From DASXAI01 sp963728985 (GTDB taxonomy: Bacteria > Actinomycetota > Acidimicrobiia > Acidimicrobiales > Ilumatobacteraceae), in NCBI GenBank assembly GCA_963728985.1, contig CAVSME010000001.1, forward strand, positions 248,001 to 312,000: a stretch of 64,000 bases of DNA, read 5' to 3'. Under the pieces are notes generated by a model that worked only from the letters and a program-made list of their open reading frames with translations, ran no database searches and had not been told where the DNA came from. Positions 12,810 to 20,505 of this stretch are shown piece by piece (the stretch's first letter is position 1; every line of letters starts with the position of its first letter). The translations under genes and the position numbers were made by a program.

Positions 12810-13415
12810 TCAGAGCCACCCCTTGGCTCGTGCCACCTCCACCGCCTCGCCTCGCGTCCGCGCGCCCAGCTTCTGGATGGCGGTCGACAGGTGGTTGCGC
12901 ACCGTTCCGTGCGACAGGTGGAGCCGGCCCGCCACCTCGGCCGCCGTCGCCCCTCCCGCCGCCGTCGCCAGCACCTCACGCTCGCGCGCCGTGAGCGGGT
13001 TCGGCCCCTCGGCCAGCGCCTCGGCGGCCAGCGCCGGGTCCACCACGCGCTCGCCGCCCACGACGCGGCGGATGGCCGCCGCCAGGTGATGGGCCGGAGC
13101 GTCCTTCAGCAGGAACCCGCACGCCCCCACTTCCATGGCCCGGCGCACGTAGCCCGGGCGGCCGAACGTGGTGAGGATCAGCACCCGCACTTCGGGCATC
13201 GTGGCGTGCAGCTCGGCCGCGACGGTGAGGCCGTCGGCGCCCGGCATCTCGATGTCGAGGAGGGCGATGTCGGGGGCCGCCGCCTTGGCGTACGACACCA
13301 CCTCGTTGCCCCGGCTCACCTCGGCCACCACCTCGATGTCGTCTTCGAGCCCGAGCAGCGTGGCCAGCGCACCGCGCACCATCGCCTGGTCCTCGGCCAG
13401 CAACACGCGGATCAC
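12810..13415 (-). CDS. NarL/LuxR-family response regulator
   Basis: A 201-residue two-domain regulator. The receiver domain (1-120) has the acidic pocket (LLAEDQ), phospho-acceptor Asp54 in ALLDIEMPG and the conserved Lys in FLLKDAPA. The C-terminal LuxR-type helix-turn-helix (about 138-198) contains LTAREREVL and SHGTVRNHLSTAIQKL. The GTG at 13415 overlaps the stop of the upstream kinase gene (GTGA), so the pair is co-translated and the kinase is its likely partner. Target genes cannot be told from the sequence. Confidence 0.93.
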   Translation of the reverse strand: MIRVLLAEDQAMVRGALATLLGLEDDIEVVAEVSRGNEVVSYAKAAAPDIALLDIEMPGADGLTVAAELHATMPEVRVLILTTFGRPGYVRRAMEVGACGFLLKDAPAHHLAAAIRRVVGGERVVDPALAAEALAEGPNPLTAREREVLATAAGGATAAEVAGRLHLSHGTVRNHLSTAIQKLGARTRGEAVEVARAKGWL

Positions 13416-14578
13416 GCCACCACTCCCGTCGGCACCCACAACCGCAGCGCGAACCCACCATCGCGACGCGGACCGCTCTCGAGCCGGCCACCGACCGCGG
13501 TAGCCCGCTCGGCCAGACCTAGCAGCCCGGCGCCACTGGGGCTGGTGCCGGGCTGCTGGGGCGCCGATGCCCCGAGTCCGTCGTCGACCACCGTCACCAC
13601 GGCGGCGCCCTGGTGACCGTCGATGCCCACCTCGATGGTGCAGTGCCGGGCCCGGCTGTGGCGCAGCACGTTGGTGGCGCCCTCGCGCACGGCCCAGGCC
13701 AGCACTGCCTCCACCTCCGGCTGCAGGCCCGTCGCGTCGATGTGGGCGTCCACGTCGATGCCCGCTCCGCCGAGCGCGTCACGGGCACCGGCCACCTCGG
13801 TCGCCAGCGTGGGCCGGCGGTAACCACCGACGGCTTCGCGCACCTCGCGCAACGCGTCACGAGCGACCGCTTCGATCTCCCGCAGCTCCTCTTCGGCGCG
13901 CGCCGGATCGGTGCTGGCCAGGCGCTGGCCGACCTCGCTCTTCAGGGCGATCACCGACAGGCTGTGACCGAGCAGGTCGTGGAGGTCGCGCGCGAAGCGG
14001 TCCCGTTCCTCGGCCACCGCCAGGCGGGCTCGGTCCTCACGGGCGATGTGCAGCTCCATGTTGACCTCGAAGATGCGGCGGATGCCCACCGACAGGAAGC
14101 CGACGGCGAAGCACGTCAGCCCGATGGAGTAGATGCTGTCGGCGTCGGCACCGAGCACGGCCGCCAGCGCCACGGTCGCCGCCGTGAGCGCCACCACCGC
14201 GCGCACGGCGCGGTCGGTCGGCAGCCGCATGCCGATGCTCACGCTCACGAAGGCGGCGGCATTGAGCCAGGACCAGTGGTCGACGATGGCGAGCACGGCG
14301 AGGAGGCCGGCCATCGCCGCGAGGCCGGCGTAGGTGCGTCCGGTGAGCGGTTTGCGCGTCGCCCGCAGGACCAGGATGTAGCCAGCTACGAACCCGGCGG
14401 CCACGGCACCGAGGAAGACCTTCTCGGCGACCGAGTACGAGCTGTCGAAGACGTTGGTCAGCGGGCCCACGAGCACCGTCAGCCAGATCAGAGACAGGAA
14501 CTGCCAGATCAGCCGGTTCCGGCGCCCGAGATCACCGAAGCCGCCGGGTGGCGGCGGGCAGGCGGCAGTGTCGGTCAT
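13412..14578 (-). CDS. DesK-like sensor histidine kinase (HisKA_3)
   Basis: A 388-residue membrane kinase. About five or six hydrophobic segments (residues 23-165) form the sensor. The dimerisation/phospho-acceptor helix has His200 in ERDRFARDLHDLLGHS, the HisKA_3 signature. The HATPase domain follows with NVLRHSRA (N box) and DDGLG (G1). The layout (multi-TM sensor, no PAS or HAMP domain) is that of DesK/LiaS-type kinases, which respond to membrane or envelope state. It is paired with the overlapping NarL-type regulator downstream. No extracytoplasmic ligand domain is visible. Confidence 0.92.
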   Translation of the reverse strand: MTDTAACPPPPGGFGDLGRRNRLIWQFLSLIWLTVLVGPLTNVFDSSYSVAEKVFLGAVAAGFVAGYILVLRATRKPLTGRTYAGLAAMAGLLAVLAIVDHWSWLNAAAFVSVSIGMRLPTDRAVRAVVALTAATVALAAVLGADADSIYSIGLTCFAVGFLSVGIRRIFEVNMELHIAREDRARLAVAEERDRFARDLHDLLGHSLSVIALKSEVGQRLASTDPARAEEELREIEAVARDALREVREAVGGYRRPTLATEVAGARDALGGAGIDVDAHIDATGLQPEVEAVLAWAVREGATNVLRHSRARHCTIEVGIDGHQGAAVVTVVDDGLGASAPQQPGTSPSGAGLLGLAERATAVGGRLESGPRRDGGFALRLWVPTGVVA

Positions 14579-14691
14579 CGCCCGATCAGTGTGCCCACCA
14601 CGGACCGCATGTCACGACGCTAAGCCGGCCGCGGTCGCCCGTCTCGTGGCGCCCATCCCGGTCTCGGGATGACACCCGTCATGGGTGCGCG

Positions 14692-16392
14692 TCAGCCCTG
14701 CGGCACGCCGGCGTGGGTGCTGTCGGCGTGGTTGGCCGACTCGGCCGGTGGGGCCACCTCGCCCTCGTCGGCGGCGCCGGCGACGATGACCCGGTCGCGG
14801 CCGCTCGCCTTGGCCCGGAGCAGGGCCTCGTCAGCTGTCTCGATGACCTCGTCGTAGGGCAGGTCGGGGCGCGAAGTGGCCACGCCGAAGCTGACCGTGA
14901 ACGGCGGCACGGTGCCGTGCTGCTGCACGGCGGCCAGCTGGTCGCGGACGCGAGCGAGGACCGCCTGCGCGTCGGTGATGGTGCAGTCCGGCAGCACGAT
15001 GACGAACTCCTCGCCCCCATAGCGGGCGGTGGCGTCGTTGGGCCGAACGTTGTCGCGCAGGACGCGTGCGAACATCCGCAGCGCCCGGTCGCCGGCGTCG
15101 TGCCCGTGGACGTCGTTGAGCAGCTTGAAGTGGTCGAGGTCGCCGAAGGCCACCACGTACGGCTCGCCCTCGTCGGTCAGCTCCCGCAGCCGCACCTCGA
15201 GGCTGCGCCGGTTGAGGAGACCGGTGAGCGCATCCGTACGCGCCTGCGTCTCGGAGCGGGCGAAGGCGCGCAGCACACCGATGCGCTCGCCCGCCTTGCG
15301 GGCCACCAGTTCGAGGCTCTCGACGGCGTCGCGCTCGGGGGGCGCACCGTCCGGACCGGAGGCCCGCAGGACCCCGACCGTCTTGCCGGCGATGCTGACC
15401 GGCACGCACGTCGACGAGCACGGCCCGCCCGGGTGCTCGGCCAGCCACGGGCACGCATCGAGTTCCGTGCTGCTCGGCCAGATCTGGGTCTGGCCGCGCG
15501 TGATGGCCGGGCAGTCGAGCGGCGCGCTCACCGCGCAACCGGGGGTCTGCGGATGGGTCGTGGCCACCTGCTGGAAGTGGGCCCGGCTGGAGTCGGCGAC
15601 GAGCAGCTCGGCGGGCACGCCGGGGGCGGCGGTGCCCAGGGCCCGCTCGATCAGCCGGTACGAGCCGTCCTCGGTGCCGACCATCGAGAGCCCCCGCTGG
15701 AGCTGAGTCTCGAGCTGGCCCCGCTGGGCGAGGTGCAACTGCTCGAGGTCGCGAGCGGCGTTCTCGCGCTCGCGGCGACGGATGACGAGGAGCACCAGGA
15801 TGGCGGTGGCGGCGATGGCGGCACCGGCCACGGCGCCGGCGATGAGGGTGTCGCGCCGCGCCGCGGTGACCTCGGTATGGGCGGACGCCACGGTGGCGGC
15901 GATGGCCGCCTGGTACCGCGGTCGTAGATCGGCGATGGGTTGCACCAGCTGCAGGTAGAGCGCATGGAGCGCCTTGCCGTCGCCCGTCGTCAGGGTGGTG
16001 CTGGAGGCCGCCGCGACGGTGGCGTTGAACTGGTCGAGCGCGGCGGCGTAGCTGGTCTGGGCCGCACCCTCTCCCGGAAGCCCCGCCGCCGTGCGCACAT
16101 AGACGTCCCACTGCCGCCCGGCCTCGCCGCCTTCGGCCACGGCCAGGCCGAGGGCGCTCTGGTCGCCGCCGGCGAGGGCCACGTTGGCCTGGTCCCATGC
16201 CGCCCAGTGCTGGTCGGCGGCCGCCAGCGCCGCGCTCGGCGGGGCCAGGCGCCCCTCGGCCCTGGCCAGGTCGTCGTTGGTGCGGTGCAGCCGGACGGCG
16301 CCGATGACCAACACCGCCCCCACCACGACCACGACGACCACGAGCAGCCCCACCACCAACCGGTGGGTCGGGGCTCGGTGCAGGCGCTTCAT
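14692..16392 (-). CDS. Membrane-bound diguanylate cyclase (GAF-like plus GGDEF)
   Basis: A 566-residue protein: TM helix 1 (about 10-32), an extracytoplasmic helical region (35-185), TM helix 2 (about 188-210), a GAF-like domain (about 235-390) and a C-terminal GGDEF domain. The signature RYGGEEF places GGEEF at 459-463, so it should make cyclic di-GMP from two GTP. An RxxD inhibitory site is not obvious. The start ATG at 16392 was chosen because GGAGGT stands 9 bases before it; the longer frame lacks such a site. Two tandem operator-like repeats lie at 16426-16464, upstream of the gene. Confidence 0.88.
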   Translation of the reverse strand: MKRLHRAPTHRLVVGLLVVVVVVVGAVLVIGAVRLHRTNDDLARAEGRLAPPSAALAAADQHWAAWDQANVALAGGDQSALGLAVAEGGEAGRQWDVYVRTAAGLPGEGAAQTSYAAALDQFNATVAAASSTTLTTGDGKALHALYLQLVQPIADLRPRYQAAIAATVASAHTEVTAARRDTLIAGAVAGAAIAATAILVLLVIRRRERENAARDLEQLHLAQRGQLETQLQRGLSMVGTEDGSYRLIERALGTAAPGVPAELLVADSSRAHFQQVATTHPQTPGCAVSAPLDCPAITRGQTQIWPSSTELDACPWLAEHPGGPCSSTCVPVSIAGKTVGVLRASGPDGAPPERDAVESLELVARKAGERIGVLRAFARSETQARTDALTGLLNRRSLEVRLRELTDEGEPYVVAFGDLDHFKLLNDVHGHDAGDRALRMFARVLRDNVRPNDATARYGGEEFVIVLPDCTITDAQAVLARVRDQLAAVQQHGTVPPFTVSFGVATSRPDLPYDEVIETADEALLRAKASGRDRVIVAGAADEGEVAPPAESANHADSTHAGVPQG

Positions 16393-16425
16393 CGCAAGCT
16401 GACCTCCGCCTGTCATCGGGTGTTG

Positions 16426-16464
16426 ATAGGCACGCTGAGTGCTCTTATAGGCACAATACGTGCT
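16426..16464. promoter_or_regulatory. Tandem operator-like repeats upstream of the diguanylate cyclase gene
   Basis: Two 18-base units, ATAGGCAC-GCT-GAGTGCT (16426-16443) and ATAGGCAC-AAT-ACGTGCT (16447-16464), are 21 bases apart, two turns of the helix. Each unit is itself an inverted repeat, GCAC-N5-GTGC. They lie 34-72 bases before the cyclase ATG, where a promoter would be, and so may bind a dimeric regulator cooperatively. Confidence 0.55.
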
Positions 16465-16492
16465 AGCGGGGAGGTCCCCCGGGCAGGGGCCG

Positions 16493-16714
16493 CTAGCCCG
16501 CCCGCCGCAGCGCCCGCACCTCCACCCGATCACGATGGGCGACGCAGCGCAGCGGCCGGCCCGTCTCGGCGGCGTAGCGATGGAGTTGGCTGGCCACGAC
16601 GGCCGGGTCGAGCCCGGGACGGCACTCGACGTCGATCACGCCCTGGTCGTGGGCCGAGCGCACGACCTCGTCCAGCACCTGGGCATATGCGGGGAAGAAG
16701 TGCACCTCACTCAT
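16493..16714 (-). CDS. Small protein of unknown function
   Basis: About 73 residues (MSEVHFFPAYAQVLDEVVRS...). No known family recognised. It is soluble and mixed alpha/beta in character, rich in charged residues, with no cysteine pair or signal peptide. An alternative ATG lies 12 bases further upstream (16726). Support is the intact frame with normal codon use filling the space between two genes. It is divergent from the DinB-like gene. Confidence 0.5.
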   Translation of the reverse strand: MSEVHFFPAYAQVLDEVVRSAHDQGVIDVECRPGLDPAVVASQLHRYAAETGRPLRCVAHRDRVEVRALRRAG

Positions 16715-16798
16715 GGGCCGCATCATGACGAGGGGGTGTCACACAGTTCCCGGGCGAAATCGGATGACGGGCGATCCGGCGACCATGAAACTGCCGGC

Positions 16799-17329
16799 GT
16801 GGACCTGCCCCCGCTGGCCGCCGCCGACCACGTCTGCCCCGACTGCGCCATGAGCTACCCGGCCATCACGCCGGCCATGGCCTCCGCCCTCGTGCGCCTG
16901 CTCCCGCCGTCCTACGACCGCGCCTTCGAGGGCGTGCCCGACGACGCGGTGCGCCGGCGGCCCGACCGCACCACCTGGTCGATGCTGGAGTACGCCGCCC
17001 ACGTCCGCGACGTGTTCATCGTGTTCGCCGATCGCATCAACCTGGCGCTGGCGGAAGACGGGCCCACGTTCCCCCCGCTCGGCAACGACGAGCGGGCCGT
17101 GCGCCTGCGCTACAACGAGGCCGACGTCGACGCCACCCTTGACGACCTCGCCGCCGCCGCGATCCGCTTCGCCGACCTGCTCGACGCCCTCGACGACCGG
17201 GCGTGGACACGGACGGCGTCGCGCTTGCCGGGCGAGGAGCGCGACGTGCGGTGGATGGCACGCCAGACCGCCCACGAGGGCCGCCACCACCTCGCCGACA
17301 TCGAACGGGTCCGCGGCCTCGTGACGTGA
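16799..17329 (+). CDS. DinB-family protein with N-terminal CPDC motif
   Basis: A 176-residue four-helix-bundle protein of the DinB_2/mycothiol-transferase superfamily. The metal-site histidines are expected in AAHVRDVF (about residue 68) and AHEGRHHLADI (about 158-163). Many actinobacterial members carry an N-terminal C-x2-C segment, seen here as HVCPDCAMSYP. For that reason I place the start at the GTG 16799 (with GAAACT six bases before) and not at the later ATG 16850, which would remove the motif. Members are thiol-dependent enzymes or of unknown substrate. Confidence 0.75.
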   Translation: MDLPPLAAADHVCPDCAMSYPAITPAMASALVRLLPPSYDRAFEGVPDDAVRRRPDRTTWSMLEYAAHVRDVFIVFADRINLALAEDGPTFPPLGNDERAVRLRYNEADVDATLDDLAAAAIRFADLLDALDDRAWTRTASRLPGEERDVRWMARQTAHEGRHHLADIERVRGLVT

Positions 17330-17341
17330 CGGCCCTGTCGG

Positions 17342-17347
17342 TACCGT
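17342..17347 (+). promoter_or_regulatory. Leaderless-type -10 element of the MATE gene
   Basis: TACCGT, 7 bases before the ATG at 17355. Confidence 0.5.
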
Positions 17348-17354
17348 CGGCTCG

Positions 17355-18683
17355 ATGATCGCTCGCGACGCGCAGGATCGCCGGATCCTCGCCCTGGTGC
17401 TCCCGGCGCTCGGGACGCTCGCCGCCGAGCCGCTCTACGTCCTCGCCGACACCGCCATCGTCGGCCACCTCGGCACCACGCCCCTGGCCGGTCTGGCGTT
17501 GGCCGCCTCGGTGCTGCTCCTCGTGACCGCCGGGTGCAACTTCCTCGCCTACGCCACGACGCAGCGCCTGGCTCACCATCGCGGCGGCGGCCACGCCAGC
17601 AAGGCCGCCGCCGTGGGCGTGCAGGCGCTGTGGCTGTGCGCCCTGCTGGGTGTGCCCATCGCCATCGTGCTGGCGGCGGGCGCCGAGCCGCTGGCGTGGG
17701 TGCTGGGTGGCCGCGGCGAGGTGCTCGAGGTGGCCACCACGTACCTGCGCATCAGCGCCGTCGGCATCCCCTTCGTACTCGTGGCCCTCGCCGGCCAGGG
17801 CGTGTTGCGCGGCGTGGAGGATCTGCGCACGCCACTGGTCATCGTCGTCGTCGCCAACGTCGTGAACCTCGGGCTGGAGATCGTCGCCGTGTACCTCCTC
17901 GACCTGGGCATCGCCGGATCAGCTTGGAGCACGGTGGTGGTGCAGGCGCTGGCCGCCGTCGCCTTCCTCTGGGTAGTGCGTCCGCACCTGGCGGCGGCGG
18001 AATCCCGGCGCCCCGACCGCGACGAGCTGGCCCCGTTCCTCACCGCCGGCCGCCATCTCGCCATGCGGGTGGCGGCCGTGCTGGTGGTGATCACCGGCAC
18101 CACGTTCGTCGCTGCCCGGGTCGACGAGCCGACCCTGGCGGCTCACCAGATCGCCGCCACCGTGTTCACCTTCCTCGCCCTCGTCACCGATGCCTTCGCC
18201 ATCCCGGCCCAGACGTTGGTGGCCGGCGCGCTGGGCGCGGGCGACGGGGCCGGCGCCATCGACGTCGGCCGGCGGGTCCTGCGCCTGGCCGTGCTGGCGG
18301 CCGCCGGGCTCGGCGTCGTGCTGGCGGTCGCCGCCTGGCCGCTGGCCCACGTCTTCACCAGCGACCCGGCAGTGGTGAGTCGAGCCACGGTGGCCCTCGT
18401 CCTGCTGGCGCTGGCGCAGCCGGCGGCGGGGGTGGCCATGAGCCTCGACGGTGTGCTCATCGGCGCCGCCGACTACCGCTTCCTCGGCGCCGCCGCCGGT
18501 CTGAGCGCGCTGGCCTTCGTCCCGCTGGCGGTGACCACGCTCGCCGTTCCCGCGCTCGGCATCGCCGGCGTGTGGGCCGCGGTCAACGTGTGGATGGTGG
18601 CGCGCGCGGTGCTCAACCACCGCCGGTTCCAGTCGGCGGCGTGGATCCCGGCGGTGCTGGTCCCGGTGACCGATGGCGCGTAG
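17355..18683 (+). CDS. MATE-family efflux transporter (DinF type)
   Basis: A 442-residue integral membrane protein with about 12 hydrophobic segments in two similar halves, as in MATE exporters, which use Na+ or H+ gradients to expel drugs or metabolites. The opening (LALVLPALGTLAAEPLYVLADTAIVGHLG) with its Pro and Asp in TM1 and the ADTAIVG motif match the DinF branch. The other half begins with FLTAGRHLAMRV. The stop overlaps the next gene (NrtS-like) by 11 bases. The substrate is not predictable. Confidence 0.92.
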   Translation: MIARDAQDRRILALVLPALGTLAAEPLYVLADTAIVGHLGTTPLAGLALAASVLLLVTAGCNFLAYATTQRLAHHRGGGHASKAAAVGVQALWLCALLGVPIAIVLAAGAEPLAWVLGGRGEVLEVATTYLRISAVGIPFVLVALAGQGVLRGVEDLRTPLVIVVVANVVNLGLEIVAVYLLDLGIAGSAWSTVVVQALAAVAFLWVVRPHLAAAESRRPDRDELAPFLTAGRHLAMRVAAVLVVITGTTFVAARVDEPTLAAHQIAATVFTFLALVTDAFAIPAQTLVAGALGAGDGAGAIDVGRRVLRLAVLAAAGLGVVLAVAAWPLAHVFTSDPAVVSRATVALVLLALAQPAAGVAMSLDGVLIGAADYRFLGAAAGLSALAFVPLAVTTLAVPALGIAGVWAAVNVWMVARAVLNHRRFQSAAWIPAVLVPVTDGA

Positions 18684-18945
18684 GGCGGGTCAGGCGGCGG
18701 CGCCGCCGCCATGGTCCACGTGGCGCCAGGCCGTACGGGTCGTGCTCTACCCGCCCCACCTCCGCAAGACGGTGCTGATCGCCGCCGTCGTCGGGTCGAT
18801 CCTGTTCTGCATCAACCAACTCGACATCGTGCTGCGCGGCGACGCCACCGCCGTGGTGTGGGTGAAGTCGGCCGTCACGTACCTGGTGCCGTTCTGCGTG
18901 TCGAACGCCGGCGTTCTCGTCGCCACCCGGGCGCGGGCGGCGTGA
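18673..18945 (+). CDS. NrtS-like small membrane protein (nitrate/nitrite transport family)
   Basis: A 90-residue protein with two TM helices (about 34-51 and 61-83) and the family landmarks LRKTVLIAAVVGSILFCINQ, then VVWVKSAVTYLVPFCVSN. These fit the NrtS domain, described in a small nitrate/nitrite transporter. Actinobacterial members are untested, so transport of nitrate is an inference from the family. The ATG lies inside the end of the MATE gene, which implies co-expression. Confidence 0.75.
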   Translation: MARRAGQAAAPPPWSTWRQAVRVVLYPPHLRKTVLIAAVVGSILFCINQLDIVLRGDATAVVWVKSAVTYLVPFCVSNAGVLVATRARAA

Positions 18946-18951
18946 GGGCGG

Positions 18952-19728
18952 TCAGATCGTGAAGCGGAGGTTGCGGGCGGCGCGGCCGGCGATCTCTTCG
19001 TCGCCGGTCCAGGTGACGCGCCCGTCGGCGATGGGCCCCTCGGGGTCGATGCGCCCGCAGGCGAGGAGCATGAACGTGAGCGAGTCGGTGGTGATCGTGG
19101 CGTCGGGGTTCGGGAGCTCGTCGACCACGGCGGCGCGCCCATCGACGCGGACGTACATCCGGCGCGTGACGGGGCCGGTGATGTCGAAGGCGATGCTCTT
19201 GCCGTCGGCCAGCCCGATCTTCTTCCCCACGATGTAGCCGAGCGAGTTGTGCACCTCGTCGAGCGACTTCTCGCCGGTCGGGCCGCCGTCGTCAGTGGGG
19301 ATGCCGAGCGGCACGGTGATGTCGCGCTCGTGCACCCAGTTGTCGAACATGCGGATGTCCATGAACCGCTCGTAGCTGGCCGGCCCGACCGGCGTGAAAC
19401 CCGTAGTGGCGAAGTCGTCCGGGGTCAGTGCCGCCAGTTGGGCCCGGCGCTGGGCGACGATGTCGCGGAAGCGGGCCAACAACGCGTCGGGCGCCAGCGC
19501 GGCCAGCTCGCCATAGGCCGGGCCCAGCTGGGCGAACCAGGCCTCGCCGCCGGGCGACCAGCCGGTCAGCACCTGCTCGATGGCGGCGGCGTGGGTCAGC
19601 ACGCCCTGCATCGTCCAGTCGGGGCACAGCGACTGGGCCGCCCACTGCTCCGGCGTCAGCGACGCCGCCACCTGATCGAGCCCGTCCCAGGTCGCATCGA
19701 GGCGGGCAAGGGTCTCGGCAGTGGTCAT
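18952..19728 (-). CDS. Maleylpyruvate isomerase-family mycothiol-dependent enzyme
   Basis: A 258-residue protein with an N-terminal DinB-like bundle (about 1-165): SLCPDWTMQGVLTHAAAIEQV and the second metal-site region MFDNWVHERDI. A C-terminal SCP2-like domain (about 175-258) follows, with VTRRMYVRVDGRAAVV and DATITTDSLTFMLLACGR. This is the TIGR03083-like layout. Characterised relatives use mycothiol as cofactor or substrate. The ATG overlaps the stop of the upstream DsbA-like gene by 4 bases (ATGA), pairing two putatively mycothiol-linked enzymes. It is convergent with NrtS. Confidence 0.85.
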   Translation of the reverse strand: MTTAETLARLDATWDGLDQVAASLTPEQWAAQSLCPDWTMQGVLTHAAAIEQVLTGWSPGGEAWFAQLGPAYGELAALAPDALLARFRDIVAQRRAQLAALTPDDFATTGFTPVGPASYERFMDIRMFDNWVHERDITVPLGIPTDDGGPTGEKSLDEVHNSLGYIVGKKIGLADGKSIAFDITGPVTRRMYVRVDGRAAVVDELPNPDATITTDSLTFMLLACGRIDPEGPIADGRVTWTGDEEIAGRAARNLRFTI

Positions 19729-20396
19729 CGGGCCGGCCTTTCACGGGTCTCCCAGTCACGGGCGGTGAGGTACGGGGCGAACTGGTCGGCGACGAAGGCG
19801 ACGTCGGCGTCGGTCTTGGGCCGCTTCAGCTCGTAGAGGTGCGGGAAGCGGCGGGTGGCGCAGACGAGGTCCCACAGCGCCAGCGCGTCGTCGCCGAGCG
19901 GGGCCGGCGTGATGACGGGCCCGTAGAGGTGGCTCCCGTCGGCGAACACCAGCGTCGGCACGCCGAAGCCGCCATGGCTGACCACCTCGTCGTGGTCGCG
20001 GTGGACGTCGTCGTGGGTGGTCTCGTCGGCGATGGCCGCCTCCACGAGGCCCGGGTCGAGGCCGATGTCCGCCAGGATCTCGGCCGCCACCTCGGGACGG
20101 TGAGGCTTGCGCCCCTCCACGTGCAACGCCCGGCCGGCTGCGGCGTAGAAGCGGTCGCAGTCGTCCATCGACGTGCGCCGCAGGAGGGCCGCCACCCGCA
20201 TCATCCCCCAGCCGTAGGACCACGGACGTTCCCACGGGTGCTTCTTGCCCTCGACCCGGTTGATCTCCTCCAGCGAGAAGAACCGCCAGTCGATGTCGAG
20301 CCCTCGCTGCTCCCGGACGTCTCGGATCCAGACCGACGCCTGGTACGCCCACGGGCACATCACGTCGAGGTGGAAGGCGACCCAGTCCTCCATCAC
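19725..20396 (-). CDS. DsbA-family thioredoxin-fold protein, mycothiol nitroreductase/HCCA isomerase-like
   Basis: A 223-residue DsbA-fold protein. The active site reads DVMCPWAYQAS, so it has a single cysteine (CPWA) instead of CxxC and cannot form a disulfide within the motif. The cis-proline loop is GGFGVPTLVF. The resolving cysteine is missing, as in several FrnE/2-hydroxychromene-2-carboxylate isomerase-like and actinobacterial nitroreductase-like members that act with a low-molecular-weight thiol. The coupled downstream mycothiol-type enzyme fits this. Expected in the cytoplasm; no signal peptide. Confidence 0.8.
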   Translation of the reverse strand: MMEDWVAFHLDVMCPWAYQASVWIRDVREQRGLDIDWRFFSLEEINRVEGKKHPWERPWSYGWGMMRVAALLRRTSMDDCDRFYAAAGRALHVEGRKPHRPEVAAEILADIGLDPGLVEAAIADETTHDDVHRDHDEVVSHGGFGVPTLVFADGSHLYGPVITPAPLGDDALALWDLVCATRRFPHLYELKRPKTDADVAFVADQFAPYLTARDWETRERPAR

Positions 20397-20456
20397 CGAC
20401 GAGGCCTAGCAGACAGGGGCGCCACACGCACGTTGGGCACGCCGCCGGTGCTCGCC

Positions 20457-20504
20457 GTTCTGGGAGTGATGCGTCTCACATGTGAGACGCAGGACGCCCA
20501 GAAG
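20457..20504. repeat. 48-base palindrome, family A copy 2
   Basis: Core CGTCTCAC-AT-GTGAGACG with GTTCTGGG and CCCAGAA ends. It begins one base after the imuB stop codon in the direction of transcription, a terminator-like position. Confidence 0.8.
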
Positions 20505-20505
20505 C

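Noticed and set aside
9934..13089. Another plus-strand open frame of over 1000 codons opposite dnaE2
   Set aside because: It is the antisense shadow of dnaE2 and crosses its LexA box; no family features.
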